Assembly (NCBI GenBank): GCA_963707465.1
Contig: CAVPQK010000015.1
Coordinates: 1,054,001 to 1,118,000, forward strand
Direction of reading: 5' to 3'
Origin: Bog-159 sp963707465
GTDB lineage: Bacteria; Acidobacteriota; Terriglobia; Bryobacterales; Bryobacteraceae
Length of the DNA stretch: 64,000 nt
The notes below the pieces were generated by a model. That model worked only from the letters and a program-made list of their open reading frames with translations, had not been told where the DNA came from and did no database searches. Both the position numbers and the translations under genes were made by a program. Below are positions 35,601 to 43,702 of the stretch, in pieces. How positions within the stretch are numbered: the stretch's first letter is position 1; each line of letters starts with the position of its first letter.

Positions 35601-36877
35601 TGGTGGGGCGGGTCGGCGAGCGGAGAGTTGGATTGATCACGCCTATCGAAGCGGCGACCGCCCCGCCCGTCAAGCTCGCGCCGCCTATCGATCCCAGTTC
35701 CCTGCGGAGCATCGAGCGCCAACTGCACCTGCGCTTGCAGAAGTGGGATACGCAGGTCGGTGACGTCAGCGTCCTATGCGAACACCCCCTGGTACTACCA
35801 GGCGGCGAATGGAGCCGCCTTTGCGCCGCGGCCGAGACTTTGTTTGCCGAGACGGAGCGCTTGGAATCGTTCGCCCTGGAAACGCCTCACAACTTAGAGG
35901 CCATTGGCATTCCTCGCGGCCTCCGCGAAATCCTGCGAAGCTTGGGAAAACCAACGGCGGCAAATCTGGCACGCGCCATGCGCTTCGACTTTCATCCCAC
36001 CGCCTCTGGCTGGCGCGTCTCCGAAGCCAATACGGATGTGCCCGGCGGATGGCGTGAGGGCGCTTCGCTTCCGCAACTGTATCAGCCCTTCTACAGCAGC
36101 CTGGATTGCCCGGCGTCGCCGCTGGACGCTTGGGGCCGCTGTATCGAAACGCTGGCGGCCGCTGCGCAAGTCGCCTTGCTGAGCGCGCCGGGCTACCTCG
36201 AGGATCAACAGGTTCTGCGGACTTTCCGCACCGAACTCCAATCGCGCGGAATTACCTCGATATTGATCCAGACGCCCGCCGCACTCGATTGGACGCGTGC
36301 AGGGTGCTGCGGCCTGGCCGGCTCAGCCGCGCCCGTTGCCGCAGTTATTCGCTTCTATCAAATCGAGTGGGTCTGCGCGCTCCCAGCCAAGACCGGTTGG
36401 CGGCAGCTTCTCGCGAGTGAAGACATTCCGGTGCTCAATCCCACCATCTCGGCTATATCGGAAAGCAAGCGATTTCCGCTCTTGTTCCGAGAAGCCGGTA
36501 CCTGCCCCGGCTGGCAGGCGTTGATGCCCGAATGCCGTGATCCTCGCGAGATCGCCTTCGCGGAGTTCGATAGCTGGGTTCTCAAGGCTTGTTACTCTAA
36601 CACCGGAGATCGGGTGCTCATGGTGGGCGATTTGGGACGCAGCGATCGGCGGCAGGCAATTCGAGAAGCCAAACGTCAACCGGCAAGGTGGATCGCGCAG
36701 AGGCGTTTTGCCACGATACCTCTGGAGTCCTGCCGCGGCCCCTTGTTTCCCTGTGTCGGCGTGTTTGTCGTCGGTGGACACGCAGCAGGTGCTTACGTAC
36801 GGCTTTCCCCGCACCAGGTAACCGACGGCGCCGCTCTTGAAGCGCCGCTCCTTATCGATCGGACGGATTGTTTATGA
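35597..36877 (+). CDS. Circularly permuted ATP-grasp-like protein (glutathionylspermidine-synthase type)
   Basis: A 426-residue protein. RFDFHPTASGWRVSEANTD resembles the Asp-x-His/Glu-x-Asn region of circularly permuted ATP-grasp enzymes. SKRFPLLFREAGTCPGW and SWVLKACYSNTGDRVL look like the nucleotide- and Lys-binding parts, and WIAQRRFATIPLES fits the end of the fold. Such enzymes form amide bonds, for example in glutathionylspermidine or peptide tailoring. ATG sits in the ATGA overlap with the DUF1080 gene. It overlaps the next unknown gene the same way. Assignment is by motif pattern only, with no search. Confidence 0.6.
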   Translation: MMVGRVGERRVGLITPIEAATAPPVKLAPPIDPSSLRSIERQLHLRLQKWDTQVGDVSVLCEHPLVLPGGEWSRLCAAAETLFAETERLESFALETPHNLEAIGIPRGLREILRSLGKPTAANLARAMRFDFHPTASGWRVSEANTDVPGGWREGASLPQLYQPFYSSLDCPASPLDAWGRCIETLAAAAQVALLSAPGYLEDQQVLRTFRTELQSRGITSILIQTPAALDWTRAGCCGLAGSAAPVAAVIRFYQIEWVCALPAKTGWRQLLASEDIPVLNPTISAISESKRFPLLFREAGTCPGWQALMPECRDPREIAFAEFDSWVLKACYSNTGDRVLMVGDLGRSDRRQAIREAKRQPARWIAQRRFATIPLESCRGPLFPCVGVFVVGGHAAGAYVRLSPHQVTDGAALEAPLLIDRTDCL

Positions 36878-37662
36878 CGAACGAAGAGTGCTACGCGATT
36901 TGGCGCCCAGAAAAATCGCCCTGGCAGCAATGGGTTAAGCCCGTCCTCTTCCCCTTTCTCACTGCGGTTCGCGGTGGTGACGAGTATTCGGTTCAAGACT
37001 GGCAAGTTCCGCTACACGCCGACACCGCCATCATCGCCGACTTGCCTGGCGCCGAGGGCGTATCAGCCGGGATCGCGATGGCGCGGTCCGGCTATCTGCC
37101 GGTGCTGGTATACAACGCCTGCCCTACCGCAACCCTCGACGCTCGGTCGACACTGTTCGCATCTATATGGAATCCCCAACCGGTCGACCCACCCGTGGTG
37201 GTCGACATGTCCTCGATCCTCACCGCGCTTCGCGCTACGACGCGCGAACTCGCCTCACTCAACCTTTCCAATCAGGCGCCGCCTGTGTTTGTGCTCGACA
37301 GTAACCGCCGCGGACTCGGAATTCCCTACGGCCCCGGGTGGTTCGACAACCGCTCCTTCGTTGGGCCATCTGACTTTCCCAGTGCAGACTATTTCCGCAG
37401 CCGCGGAATCTCGAAGGTGATTTTGCTTCAGCCCACCCCTGGCATCAATTCGGACCTCCTGCAGGTCCTCTTGCAGCTCCAGCGCGAAGGCATAGCTATG
37501 GCGACGCAATCTCCTTGGAAGTCATGGCAGCCCCGCCCGCTAATCGTCAAGCCGCCTATGTTTATTACCTTTGCTTGGGAATGGCTCCGCCGGAGATTCG
37601 GCTACCGCCGCGACACCTTTCAGGAATGCTTCGGAAGAGTGGTTCCTCACAGCAGCGGTTAG
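36874..37662 (+). CDS. Unknown protein coupled to the ATP-grasp-like gene
   Basis: A 262-residue soluble protein with no signal peptide or clear membrane segment. Start ATG 36874 overlaps the preceding stop (ATGA); a TTG six bases upstream is less likely. Visible parts: ADTAIIADLPGAEGVSAGIA, RSGYLPVLVYNACPT, PPVVVDMSSILTALRATTRE, PPVFVLDSNRRGLG, and a basic C-terminus WEWLRRRFGYRRDTF. Alternating hydrophobic strands and helices suggest a Rossmann-like alpha/beta fold. I do not recognise a family. The strict coupling suggests it acts with the ATP-grasp-like protein. Confidence 0.7.
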   Translation: MTNEECYAIWRPEKSPWQQWVKPVLFPFLTAVRGGDEYSVQDWQVPLHADTAIIADLPGAEGVSAGIAMARSGYLPVLVYNACPTATLDARSTLFASIWNPQPVDPPVVVDMSSILTALRATTRELASLNLSNQAPPVFVLDSNRRGLGIPYGPGWFDNRSFVGPSDFPSADYFRSRGISKVILLQPTPGINSDLLQVLLQLQREGIAMATQSPWKSWQPRPLIVKPPMFITFAWEWLRRRFGYRRDTFQECFGRVVPHSSG

Positions 37663-37700
37663 CCATCCGGCACGGGCAATTTGCGGGCCCGACCCAGCGG

Positions 37701-38105
37701 CTACTCCAGAGTGACGACCCGCAGGCCATCGATGTGTGCGAAATCGCTGTCCCGACTAACCAATATCGCGCCGAGAGCGAGCGCCGTAGCGGCCACCCAG
37801 AGGTCGTTTTCGTCCAGCGGGGGGCCGCGCTGTTGGCGAGCCAACTTTACGGCCGCGTAAATGTCGCCCGCCCGTTCTGGGACTGCCTCGCAGTGCACGG
37901 CATCCAAGAACTGGCGACCGGTCTCTTCCAACTCTGTGCGGCGCCTGCCTCGTGGAAGTCTTGCAATCCCAAACCGTATTTCGCCTCGAACGATCGCACA
38001 GGTAACCACGCGATCACCCCGGTCCAGCCCGGCCATCCAGTTCTCGATTTGTGGCGCGGCTCTCATCAAATCGCTAATCGCGTTTGTGTCGAGGAGGTAG
38101 GTCAC
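37701..38105 (-). CDS. vapC: VapC-type PIN-domain toxin
   Basis: A 134-residue PIN ribonuclease. VTYLLDTNAISDLMR holds the first Asp (Asp6), CAIVRGEIRFGIARLP the Glu, PLDENDLWVAATAL the central acidic pair, and LVSRDSDFAHIDGLRVV the last Asp. VapC toxins cut tRNA or rRNA. GTG 38105 is the start, 32 bases inside the antitoxin gene, the usual vapBC arrangement. It is on the minus strand, opposite to the surrounding genes, as in an inserted module. Confidence 0.93.
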   Translation of the reverse strand: MTYLLDTNAISDLMRAAPQIENWMAGLDRGDRVVTCAIVRGEIRFGIARLPRGRRRTELEETGRQFLDAVHCEAVPERAGDIYAAVKLARQQRGPPLDENDLWVAATALALGAILVSRDSDFAHIDGLRVVTLE

Positions 38106-38361
38106 TCCAGTGGCCCGCCGTCGAATGCCCTTGATCGCGCACTGGCAGCCGCGCGGCAGCAATCGCGGCCTCCAGATCATCGACCGCGGCGGGGGTTGGA
38201 TGAGGTAGTCTCCCAACTGCTCGCAACACCACCTCAGGTGAAGTCGCTGGGCTGCAGAGCGAGCGCAGACCGTCCACTGCCACCTGCTCCACGCTTTTCT
38301 GCTGCGCAGCGGCTATTCCCTCCAAGCCACGTGCGAGGTCATCCGGGATTTGGATCGTCAT
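38074..38361 (-). CDS. vapB: VapB-type antitoxin
   Basis: A 95-residue antitoxin. The N-terminal MTIQIPDDLARGLEGIA is a ribbon-helix-helix-like strand and helix for operator binding. The C-terminal half is rich in Ala and acidic residues and would bind the toxin. Its gene overlaps vapC by 32 bases. The partner's identity makes the call firm, though the exact VapB subfamily is not clear. Confidence 0.88.
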   Translation of the reverse strand: MTIQIPDDLARGLEGIAAAQQKSVEQVAVDGLRSLCSPATSPEVVLRAVGRLPHPTPAAVDDLEAAIAAARLPVRDQGHSTAGHWSDLPPRHKRD

Positions 38362-38426
38362 CGTATCCCCGATACCATTCTCTCAACATCGGCCGCGCCT
38401 CGCATCGGGCTCATAGGGCGCCGGGG

Positions 38427-38603
38427 CGAGCCCAACGGGCGCAACATCAACCTGGGTTGCGGCGCGCTGCACGTGGAACCCCGGGAAGGCATACGGCTGC
38501 TGGATCTGTCCGCAGCGCTTGCAGAACGTGCGGGCGCGTGCTGGTGCGCTTTTCGGGTACCGAACCGCTGGCCCGGGTGATGGTGGAAGGACCCGACCTG
38601 GCG
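38427..38603 (+). pseudogene. Deletion-scarred copy of glmM
   Basis: Four pieces of glmM follow each other in the correct order with the parts between them missing. 38427-38478 matches 34227-34278 (includes CCCAACGGxCGCAACATCAA). 38485-38502 matches 34501-34518. 38503-38532 matches 34713-34742. From about 38532 to 38603 it matches 34825 onward (the RFSGTEPLARVMVEG region). The vapBC module and the ATP-grasp-like pair lie between the intact glmM and this copy. Nothing here can be functional. Confidence 0.92.
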
Positions 38604-38709
38604 TTCGCGCGGTGAATGTGCATGAAGTGGACGGGACGTCACAGTACCTATCCCTGCCAACGTACTATCAAGAAGGCACTTTGGCATAATACTTGCCGGG
38701 AGTGTGATC

Positions 38710-39108
38710 ATGAGACAAACCATCACGGCAGGTCTAATTATGGTGGCGCTGGCATTCAGCGCATTTGGGCAGGACTGGTATCACGAGCGCGAAGAGCGCT
38801 TCCAAGGCGATCAGTGGCGACCGCATGTCTTCATACAGGTCAGGACCGATCTGGAACATGTCTGGAGCGTCTTCCAGGCTAGCAGCAAAGAACAAAAACG
38901 TCTCGAGAGAACTAAGGAAGAGTTAACCAAAATGCAGGCGGATCTGGATGAGGGCCGTTTCGATAACGGCGTGCTGAACGATGTGATCGATTCCATGCGA
39001 AAATCGGCGAACGACCAGCGTTTAGCGCCGCGTGATCGAGAAGTGGTCGCTGACGACCTGATGCGGCTTAAGGATTATCAGGATCATCACGATCACTGGG
39101 TCCACTAG
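38710..39108 (+). CDS. Small exported helical protein
   Basis: A 132-residue protein from ATG 38710 (GTG 38704 possible). A signal peptide (MRQTITAGLIMVALAFSAFG) precedes a strongly charged helical domain. EQKRLERTKEELTKMQADLD is coiled-coil-like, and the end LMRLKDYQDHHDHWVH is His-rich. Small periplasmic proteins of this layout are common in acidobacteria, with no known role. It lies alone between the glmM remnant and the VOC gene. Confidence 0.8.
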   Translation: MRQTITAGLIMVALAFSAFGQDWYHEREERFQGDQWRPHVFIQVRTDLEHVWSVFQASSKEQKRLERTKEELTKMQADLDEGRFDNGVLNDVIDSMRKSANDQRLAPRDREVVADDLMRLKDYQDHHDHWVH

Positions 39109-39215
39109 CCGAACCAAACGCATCAGGCGTTGTGGTACGGGCCTCGGCCTCTTCGCGCGAGGCTGTTTGGGGTGGCCGCGCCATTGGGCTACGGAATCTG
39201 CAGTAGACTTGGCAT

Positions 39216-39584
39216 ATGGTCCGTCAGATCGTGCCGGTGTTCTTCACCATGGACATTCCCGCCACGCTTGCCTGTTACAAAGAAAAGCTGGGCGTCGAAT
39301 GTCTGGGGACGTGGCAGGATCCGCCGGTCTATGCAATCGTGGCGCGCGACCAGCAGGTGATTCACTTCCGCTGCGCCGAGCCGCCCACAGCCAGTCCCAA
39401 CAAATACCGGGACGAACTGCTCGATGCGTACCTGGTCGTCGAAGATGCCGACGCACTTTATCTCGAGTACGCAGCCCAAGCCGTCGAATTCACGCGGGGA
39501 GTGGCCAACATGGCGTGGCGCTCGCGCGAGTTCGTGGTGAAGGATTGCGATGGGCGTCTGCTGGCTTTCGGCGCGAACCTGTAG
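39216..39584 (+). CDS. VOC-superfamily (glyoxalase/bleomycin-resistance) protein
   Basis: A 122-residue small cytosolic protein with the paired beta-alpha-beta-beta-beta modules of the VOC fold. The first, VPVFFTMDIPATLACYKEKL, is followed by CLGTWQDPPVYAIVARDQQ. The second carries DAYLVVEDADALYLEYAAQ and EFVVKDCDGRLLAFG. The members include glyoxalases, dioxygenases and antibiotic-binding proteins. Without clear metal residues, this one cannot be assigned a substrate. Confidence 0.88.
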   Translation: MVRQIVPVFFTMDIPATLACYKEKLGVECLGTWQDPPVYAIVARDQQVIHFRCAEPPTASPNKYRDELLDAYLVVEDADALYLEYAAQAVEFTRGVANMAWRSREFVVKDCDGRLLAFGANL

Positions 39585-39601
39585 TCTTCTCCGGTTGTCC
39601 C

Positions 39602-39775
39602 TCAGAAGACCGGGGTCTTTTCCGCGTGCCAGAGGTCATACTGGAGCTGTTGGTTCAGCCAACTCTCCGCGCTGGTGTCGAATGCGATTGAGAGACGGAC
39701 TGCCATCTCCGGACTGATTCCCACGCGCCCGTTTACAACGTGCAGAGCCGGGCCGGGCACGTTCACCGATAGCGG
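39602..39775 (-). pseudogene. Truncated higA (XRE antitoxin) remnant
   Basis: Reading the minus strand up to TGA 39602 gives VNGRVGISPEMAVRLSIAFD, then TSAESWLNQQLQYDLWHAE, the typical C-terminal half of HigA. The N-terminal half and start codon are missing; before this point the frame reads PPLSVNVPGPAL, which is only partly HigA-like, and then runs into the neighbouring repeat region. The intact HigA-type gene at 30916 is related but not identical. Confidence 0.85.
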
Positions 39776-39804
39776 CGGGTCCCGGAGTGCCCGCGCAGAC
39801 TGAG

Positions 39805-39845
39805 GCCGGCTAAAAGCCGGCTGCAGCCAAGATTGGCTGCCCCAC
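39805..39845 (+). repeat. Two-hairpin dispersed repeat, copy G
   Basis: GCCGGCT-AAA-AGCCGGC, spacer TGC, AGCCA-AGAT-TGGCT, tail GCCCCAC. The stop codon of the TPR-redoxin gene on the minus strand (39810-39812) lies inside the first hairpin. The last residues of that protein (GQPILAAAGF) are therefore encoded by the repeat. Confidence 0.87.
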
Positions 39846-41960
39846 GAGCTCGTTCATCCGCTCCACCTGCTTTACCAGAAACGACATGTCCGAAAACGGA
39901 TCGCCGCCGAAGCGCGCCCAGTACACCCTGCCCTTCTTATCGATAAGGATCGTGGAATGCAGCTCGATATCCTCGAAGTCATCGTACGAATGGAAGCGCC
40001 GGGCGTTGGCATGATCCCGGTCCGACAACAGCCGCGCGGGCAGATCGCCGAACTGCTTTAGCGCCTCGCTGTTCTTCTCCGGCGCCGCGCTCGAGACGGC
40101 CAGCACGACCGTATTCAGCCGGTCCCACTCGTCCTTGTTCTTCCCGATATCGTGTAACTGCCGCAAGCAGTGGGGGCATTCCGGGCCGAGATAGAACACC
40201 AGGAGGACGTTCTTGCCGCGATACTCCGCGAGCGAGACGGGCTTCCCGGCGGCGTCGTGGACATCCAGTGCCGGCGCTTCATACGGCTCCCAGCGCGGCG
40301 GTCCGAAATGGTCGAGGGGCACGCGCGCGTAGTTGCGCTGCGGCGCGGGCGAAGAGTCGCGCGGCGCGGCAGTGATGCCGGTGGCCTTGGCACGCTCCAA
40401 GACTTTTTGCCCGGCGTCTGCATTCGAGGCCACGTTTCGCGCGCACCAGTCCGGAGAGGGCGAAGATGTCGTTGCGCGTAAGCTCCAGCGCCTTCTCGAA
40501 GGCTTGCGCCGCCAGCACCGGACTTTTGGCGTCCAGGTAAGCCTCGCCCAAACTGTTGTAAAGCGACTGTGGATAGAACGGCGGGTCGGCATATCCCTTC
40601 TGCATGTCGTATTCGCGTGCGGCGGCGTCCGCAAGCAGGCCGAGGCCCACAATGGTGTCGCCGCGCGCATGGCCAGGCGTCCCTTTAGTTCCACCGACTC
40701 GATGGTATAAGCCTCCTCCGCGTCCTTGTTCTTGTCGAGATCCTTCTTCAGCGCGACATGCTCGGCGATGCTTTTGCCGGCTTTCTCCAGATCGCCTTTG
40801 CCCAGCCAGGCGCGCGCCTCGGAATAGGCCTTGTTCATCTTGTCTTCATACACGTCGCGCCAGGGGATGAACTTCGGATTCAGCAGATCGTCCCAGCGCT
40901 CGAACTTGATCAGCCCCAGCTGCATGGCCGCGATGCCGCGCGAGTGCGTGCTGAATTCGTTTTCCTTGTTATCCACCGGGTCAAGGGGCGCGTCGATGAG
41001 CTGGTGCGCACCGAAGATGGCCGCCTCGGCCATCCCGAGTTGTTCCTGGATATACGAAAGGTAGGTGCGGTTGTGGGCGTAGTTCCAGTTGTTGAACGGA
41101 AACGTGAGACTGGTCCGCATGTACTGCTTTTCCACGCGCGTGGCCGCATCCATGGAAAGCGCCGCTTCGTGCCACATGCCCACGATGGCGTAGATATGCC
41201 CCGGCATGTGCTGGGCGTGGCCGATGGCCGGCACCAGATCGGTATACGCGCGGCAGCTTACGAGCGCTTGCTCGGGTTCGTTGTAGTCCCAGTTATGGAT
41301 GCGGTAGTGGTGCGCGCCGGGATGGTTGGGCTGGCGGGCCAGGATCTCGCGGATGATCAACTCGGCGCCATAACGCGAGTCGCCCATGGTCACTTCGGCC
41401 AGCAGCGCGCGGGCCTCCATATCGTCCGGATACTTCACACACAGCGTTTCGAGCTTCTTCATCTCGGCGCGGCGCAGTTCGCGGTAATCGGGCTTGGAGG
41501 CGGTGTCGCGCACGGGATCGGGCAGCAACACGGCCTCCTCAGCCTCGATATACAGGCGCTCGCGCTCGGTGACTTTGTCTTTGCGCTTGACCGCTTCGCG
41601 CAGGAAGTCCGCGGCGCGATCGCCCTCGGTAGCGCGTGCAAGTCCCCAATAGGCCATGGCATTGTCCGGCTCCAGCTTCAGGCACCAGCGGAAAGAGCGC
41701 TCGGCTTCGTAAAACCAGAAGGAGTGCAGCAGCGCATTGCCCTGGTTAAACCATTGCTGGACTTCCGGATTCCTGGTGGTGATGGGAAACGGCGCGATGC
41801 CGATGCCTTCCATGAGCCAGGGCTTTTGGCGCGGTCCGATGTCGAACGCGGCGCCGTGCGCAGAGTGGCCTTTGTCGATGGGATCGATTTGCGCGTAAAT
41901 GGCGGAACAGGCGGTGAGTGCGGCCGCCAACAGCAGCGAAAACGGTTGTTTCAGGCACAT
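39810..41960 (-). CDS. TPR-redoxin fusion protein, two compensating frameshifts
   Basis: A 716-codon gene. It encodes a signal peptide (PFSLLLAAALTACSAIYA), TPR-like helices (WFNQGNALLHSFWFYEAERS onward) and a C-terminal AhpC/TSA-thioredoxin domain with CxxC in YLGPECPHCLRQLH. Between about 40665 and 40437 the reading frame gives unlikely sequence, whereas another frame reads as good TPR (GLGLLADAAAREYDMQKGY, SLYNSLGEAYLDAKSPVLAA). A missing base near 40665 and an extra A near 40437 would cancel each other. If real, about 76 residues are scrambled; if sequencing errors, the gene is intact. It is probably exported and redox-active. Confidence 0.8.
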   Translation of the reverse strand: MCLKQPFSLLLAAALTACSAIYAQIDPIDKGHSAHGAAFDIGPRQKPWLMEGIGIAPFPITTRNPEVQQWFNQGNALLHSFWFYEAERSFRWCLKLEPDNAMAYWGLARATEGDRAADFLREAVKRKDKVTERERLYIEAEEAVLLPDPVRDTASKPDYRELRRAEMKKLETLCVKYPDDMEARALLAEVTMGDSRYGAELIIREILARQPNHPGAHHYRIHNWDYNEPEQALVSCRAYTDLVPAIGHAQHMPGHIYAIVGMWHEAALSMDAATRVEKQYMRTSLTFPFNNWNYAHNRTYLSYIQEQLGMAEAAIFGAHQLIDAPLDPVDNKENEFSTHSRGIAAMQLGLIKFERWDDLLNPKFIPWRDVYEDKMNKAYSEARAWLGKGDLEKAGKSIAEHVALKKDLDKNKDAEEAYTIESVELKGRLAMRAATPLWASACLRTPPHANTTCRRDMPTRRSIHSRFTTVWARLTWTPKVRCWRRKPSRRRWSLRATTSSPSPDWCARNVASNADAGQKVLERAKATGITAAPRDSSPAPQRNYARVPLDHFGPPRWEPYEAPALDVHDAAGKPVSLAEYRGKNVLLVFYLGPECPHCLRQLHDIGKNKDEWDRLNTVVLAVSSAAPEKNSEALKQFGDLPARLLSDRDHANARRFHSYDDFEDIELHSTILIDKKGRVYWARFGGDPFSDMSFLVKQVERMNELVGQPILAAAGF

Positions 41961-42038
41961 GGCTGCCAGTATAGCGCGGGTGGTCCGGGAACACTTCGGC
42001 CGCGTTCCTCGTATTTATAGGCGAGCGAGGTGAAGCCA

Positions 42039-42368
42039 ATGTTCTGCACAAGATGCGGCATCGAAGTCGACGAAAAAGCGCGTTATTGTTCCACGTGCGG
42101 GCACGCCACCAAACTGGCGGAAGCCACCGCCAACCCCTACGCGTCACCGCGACTGGCGCTGGATACGGAGCACAAGAAGATCGCGGGCGTCTGCGCAGGA
42201 TTTGCGCGCTATTTGGGGGTGGATGCCTTGCTGATCCGCATCGTATGGCTGGCGCTGGCGCTAGGTGCGGGTTTCGGCTTCTTCGCGTATCTGATCGCCT
42301 GGATATTGATGCCCAAAGATGAGCCCCGCGCGGCGGCCGCCGCGGACTATGCGCGGCAGAATGGGTAG
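42039..42368 (+). CDS. Zinc-ribbon and PspC-domain membrane protein
   Basis: About 109 residues. ATG 42039 is preferred, with AGGTG seven bases before it; GTG 42030 is also open. The N-terminus FCTRCGIEVDEKARYCSTCG is a zinc ribbon with two CxxC pairs. The rest is a PspC domain: KKIAGVCAGFARYLGVD and a membrane helix (IRIVWLALALGAGFGFFAYL), ending in IAWILMPKDE. PspC proteins sense or respond to membrane stress. It has no psp neighbours here. Confidence 0.9.
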   Translation: MFCTRCGIEVDEKARYCSTCGHATKLAEATANPYASPRLALDTEHKKIAGVCAGFARYLGVDALLIRIVWLALALGAGFGFFAYLIAWILMPKDEPRAAAAADYARQNG

Positions 42369-42380
42369 CGGACACCGCCC

Positions 42381-42400
42381 GGGCTGAAGCCCTCCCTCCA
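42381..42400 (+). repeat. Possible half copy of the two-hairpin repeat
   Basis: GGGCT-GA-AGCCC followed by TCCCTCCA. Only one hairpin and the tail are recognisable, so the assignment is weak. Confidence 0.4.
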
Positions 42401-42445
42401 GCAGCCACCCAGTCGCGCTAGACTGGAAACACGCACGCTGAGGCC

Positions 42446-43702
42446 ATGCCAGCCAGAAATCTGCGACAGCGCATCGAGGAACTGACGGTGGTGGCCGATA
42501 TCGCCTCGGCCATGCTGTCCCCTCTGGAGTTGAGCGAGTTGCTGAATGTGGCGCTCGAGAAGGCCAGCCGTGCCATGGGGGCGCCCTTCGGCTCCATCAC
42601 CCTGCTGTCAGCCGACAAGACCCGCCTGGACTTCGCCGCGGTATACGGGTTGTCCGCCGATTACGGCGAAAAATTCCGCGAGATCGGGCTGCTGCCGGCG
42701 GACGCATCGTCGCCTTCGGGCCGTGCGTTTTCAACCGGAAAGCCCTATTGGGTGGCGGACATCACCCGCAATCCCCTCTGCGCGAGTTGGAGACACATCA
42801 GCTTGGGCGAGGGCGTGCGCGCGCTCATCTGCGTGCCGCTGCTGGTGGGCGGCGAGCCCGCCGGCACGCTGAACCAGTACCTGGCCGAGCCGCACCGATT
42901 CCGGGCCCAGGAAGTCCGCCTGCTGCAAGTGGTGGCGCAGCACATTTCGCTGGCCATCGAGCGCGCGCGCCTGTACGACCGGCTCAAGCAGCAGCATGCG
43001 GCCGCGCTGGCCGCGAGCGAGCACAAGAGCCACTTCCTGGCCACCATGTCGCACGAGCTGCGTTCGCCCATGACCGCCATCGTGGGCTTCGCCGATCTGC
43101 TGCGCGAGCAGATACCGGGATCGCTGAACACCGAGCAGATGCGCCAGGTGCGCATGATTTCGGCCAGCGCCCAGCACATCATTGCCGTGCTAAACGACGC
43201 GCTGGATGTGGCGCGCATCGAGGCCGGCCAGCTCGAGTGCCTCATTGAGCCGGTGGATGCGACCGCGGTCATCGGCGAAGTGACCGATATGTTGGCGCCG
43301 CTGGCGCGCGCCAAACGCCTGAAGCTGGATGTTGCGCAGCCGTGCGAACCGCTGATGGTGCGCTGCGACCGCCAGCGCTCAAAACAGATCCTGGTCAACC
43401 TGGTTTCGAATGCGATCAAGTTTACCGCGCGCGGCCAGATTCAGGTGACCGGATCCCGCGATGTGGCCGCTCCCCAGCGTGCGCGCATCGCCGTATCGGA
43501 CACCGGCATCGGCTTGCGCCCCGATCAGTTGCCGCTGCTCTTCCAGGAGTTCCAGCAATTGCCGAGCCCTTATCAGAGCCTGGGCACGGGGTTGGGACTG
43601 GCCATCAGCCGGAAACTGGCGCGCCTGATGGGGGGCGACATCGAAGTGGAAAGCGACTACGGCCGCGGCAGCACATTCACCCTGAACCTGGAGACCGCAT
43701 GA
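42446..43702 (+). CDS. GAF-domain sensor histidine kinase
   Basis: A 418-residue soluble sensor kinase with no membrane segment. A GAF domain covers about residues 20-170. The HisKA helix contains phospho-acceptor His203 in LATMSHELRSPMTAIV. The HATPase domain follows: N box LVNLVSNAIKFTA, G1 DTGIGLRPDQLPLLF, G2 GTGLGLAISRKLARLMGG. The GAF input suggests a small ligand or redox cue in the cytoplasm. It overlaps the response-regulator gene (ATGA), so the pair forms a two-component system. Confidence 0.94.
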   Translation: MPARNLRQRIEELTVVADIASAMLSPLELSELLNVALEKASRAMGAPFGSITLLSADKTRLDFAAVYGLSADYGEKFREIGLLPADASSPSGRAFSTGKPYWVADITRNPLCASWRHISLGEGVRALICVPLLVGGEPAGTLNQYLAEPHRFRAQEVRLLQVVAQHISLAIERARLYDRLKQQHAAALAASEHKSHFLATMSHELRSPMTAIVGFADLLREQIPGSLNTEQMRQVRMISASAQHIIAVLNDALDVARIEAGQLECLIEPVDATAVIGEVTDMLAPLARAKRLKLDVAQPCEPLMVRCDRQRSKQILVNLVSNAIKFTARGQIQVTGSRDVAAPQRARIAVSDTGIGLRPDQLPLLFQEFQQLPSPYQSLGTGLGLAISRKLARLMGGDIEVESDYGRGSTFTLNLETA

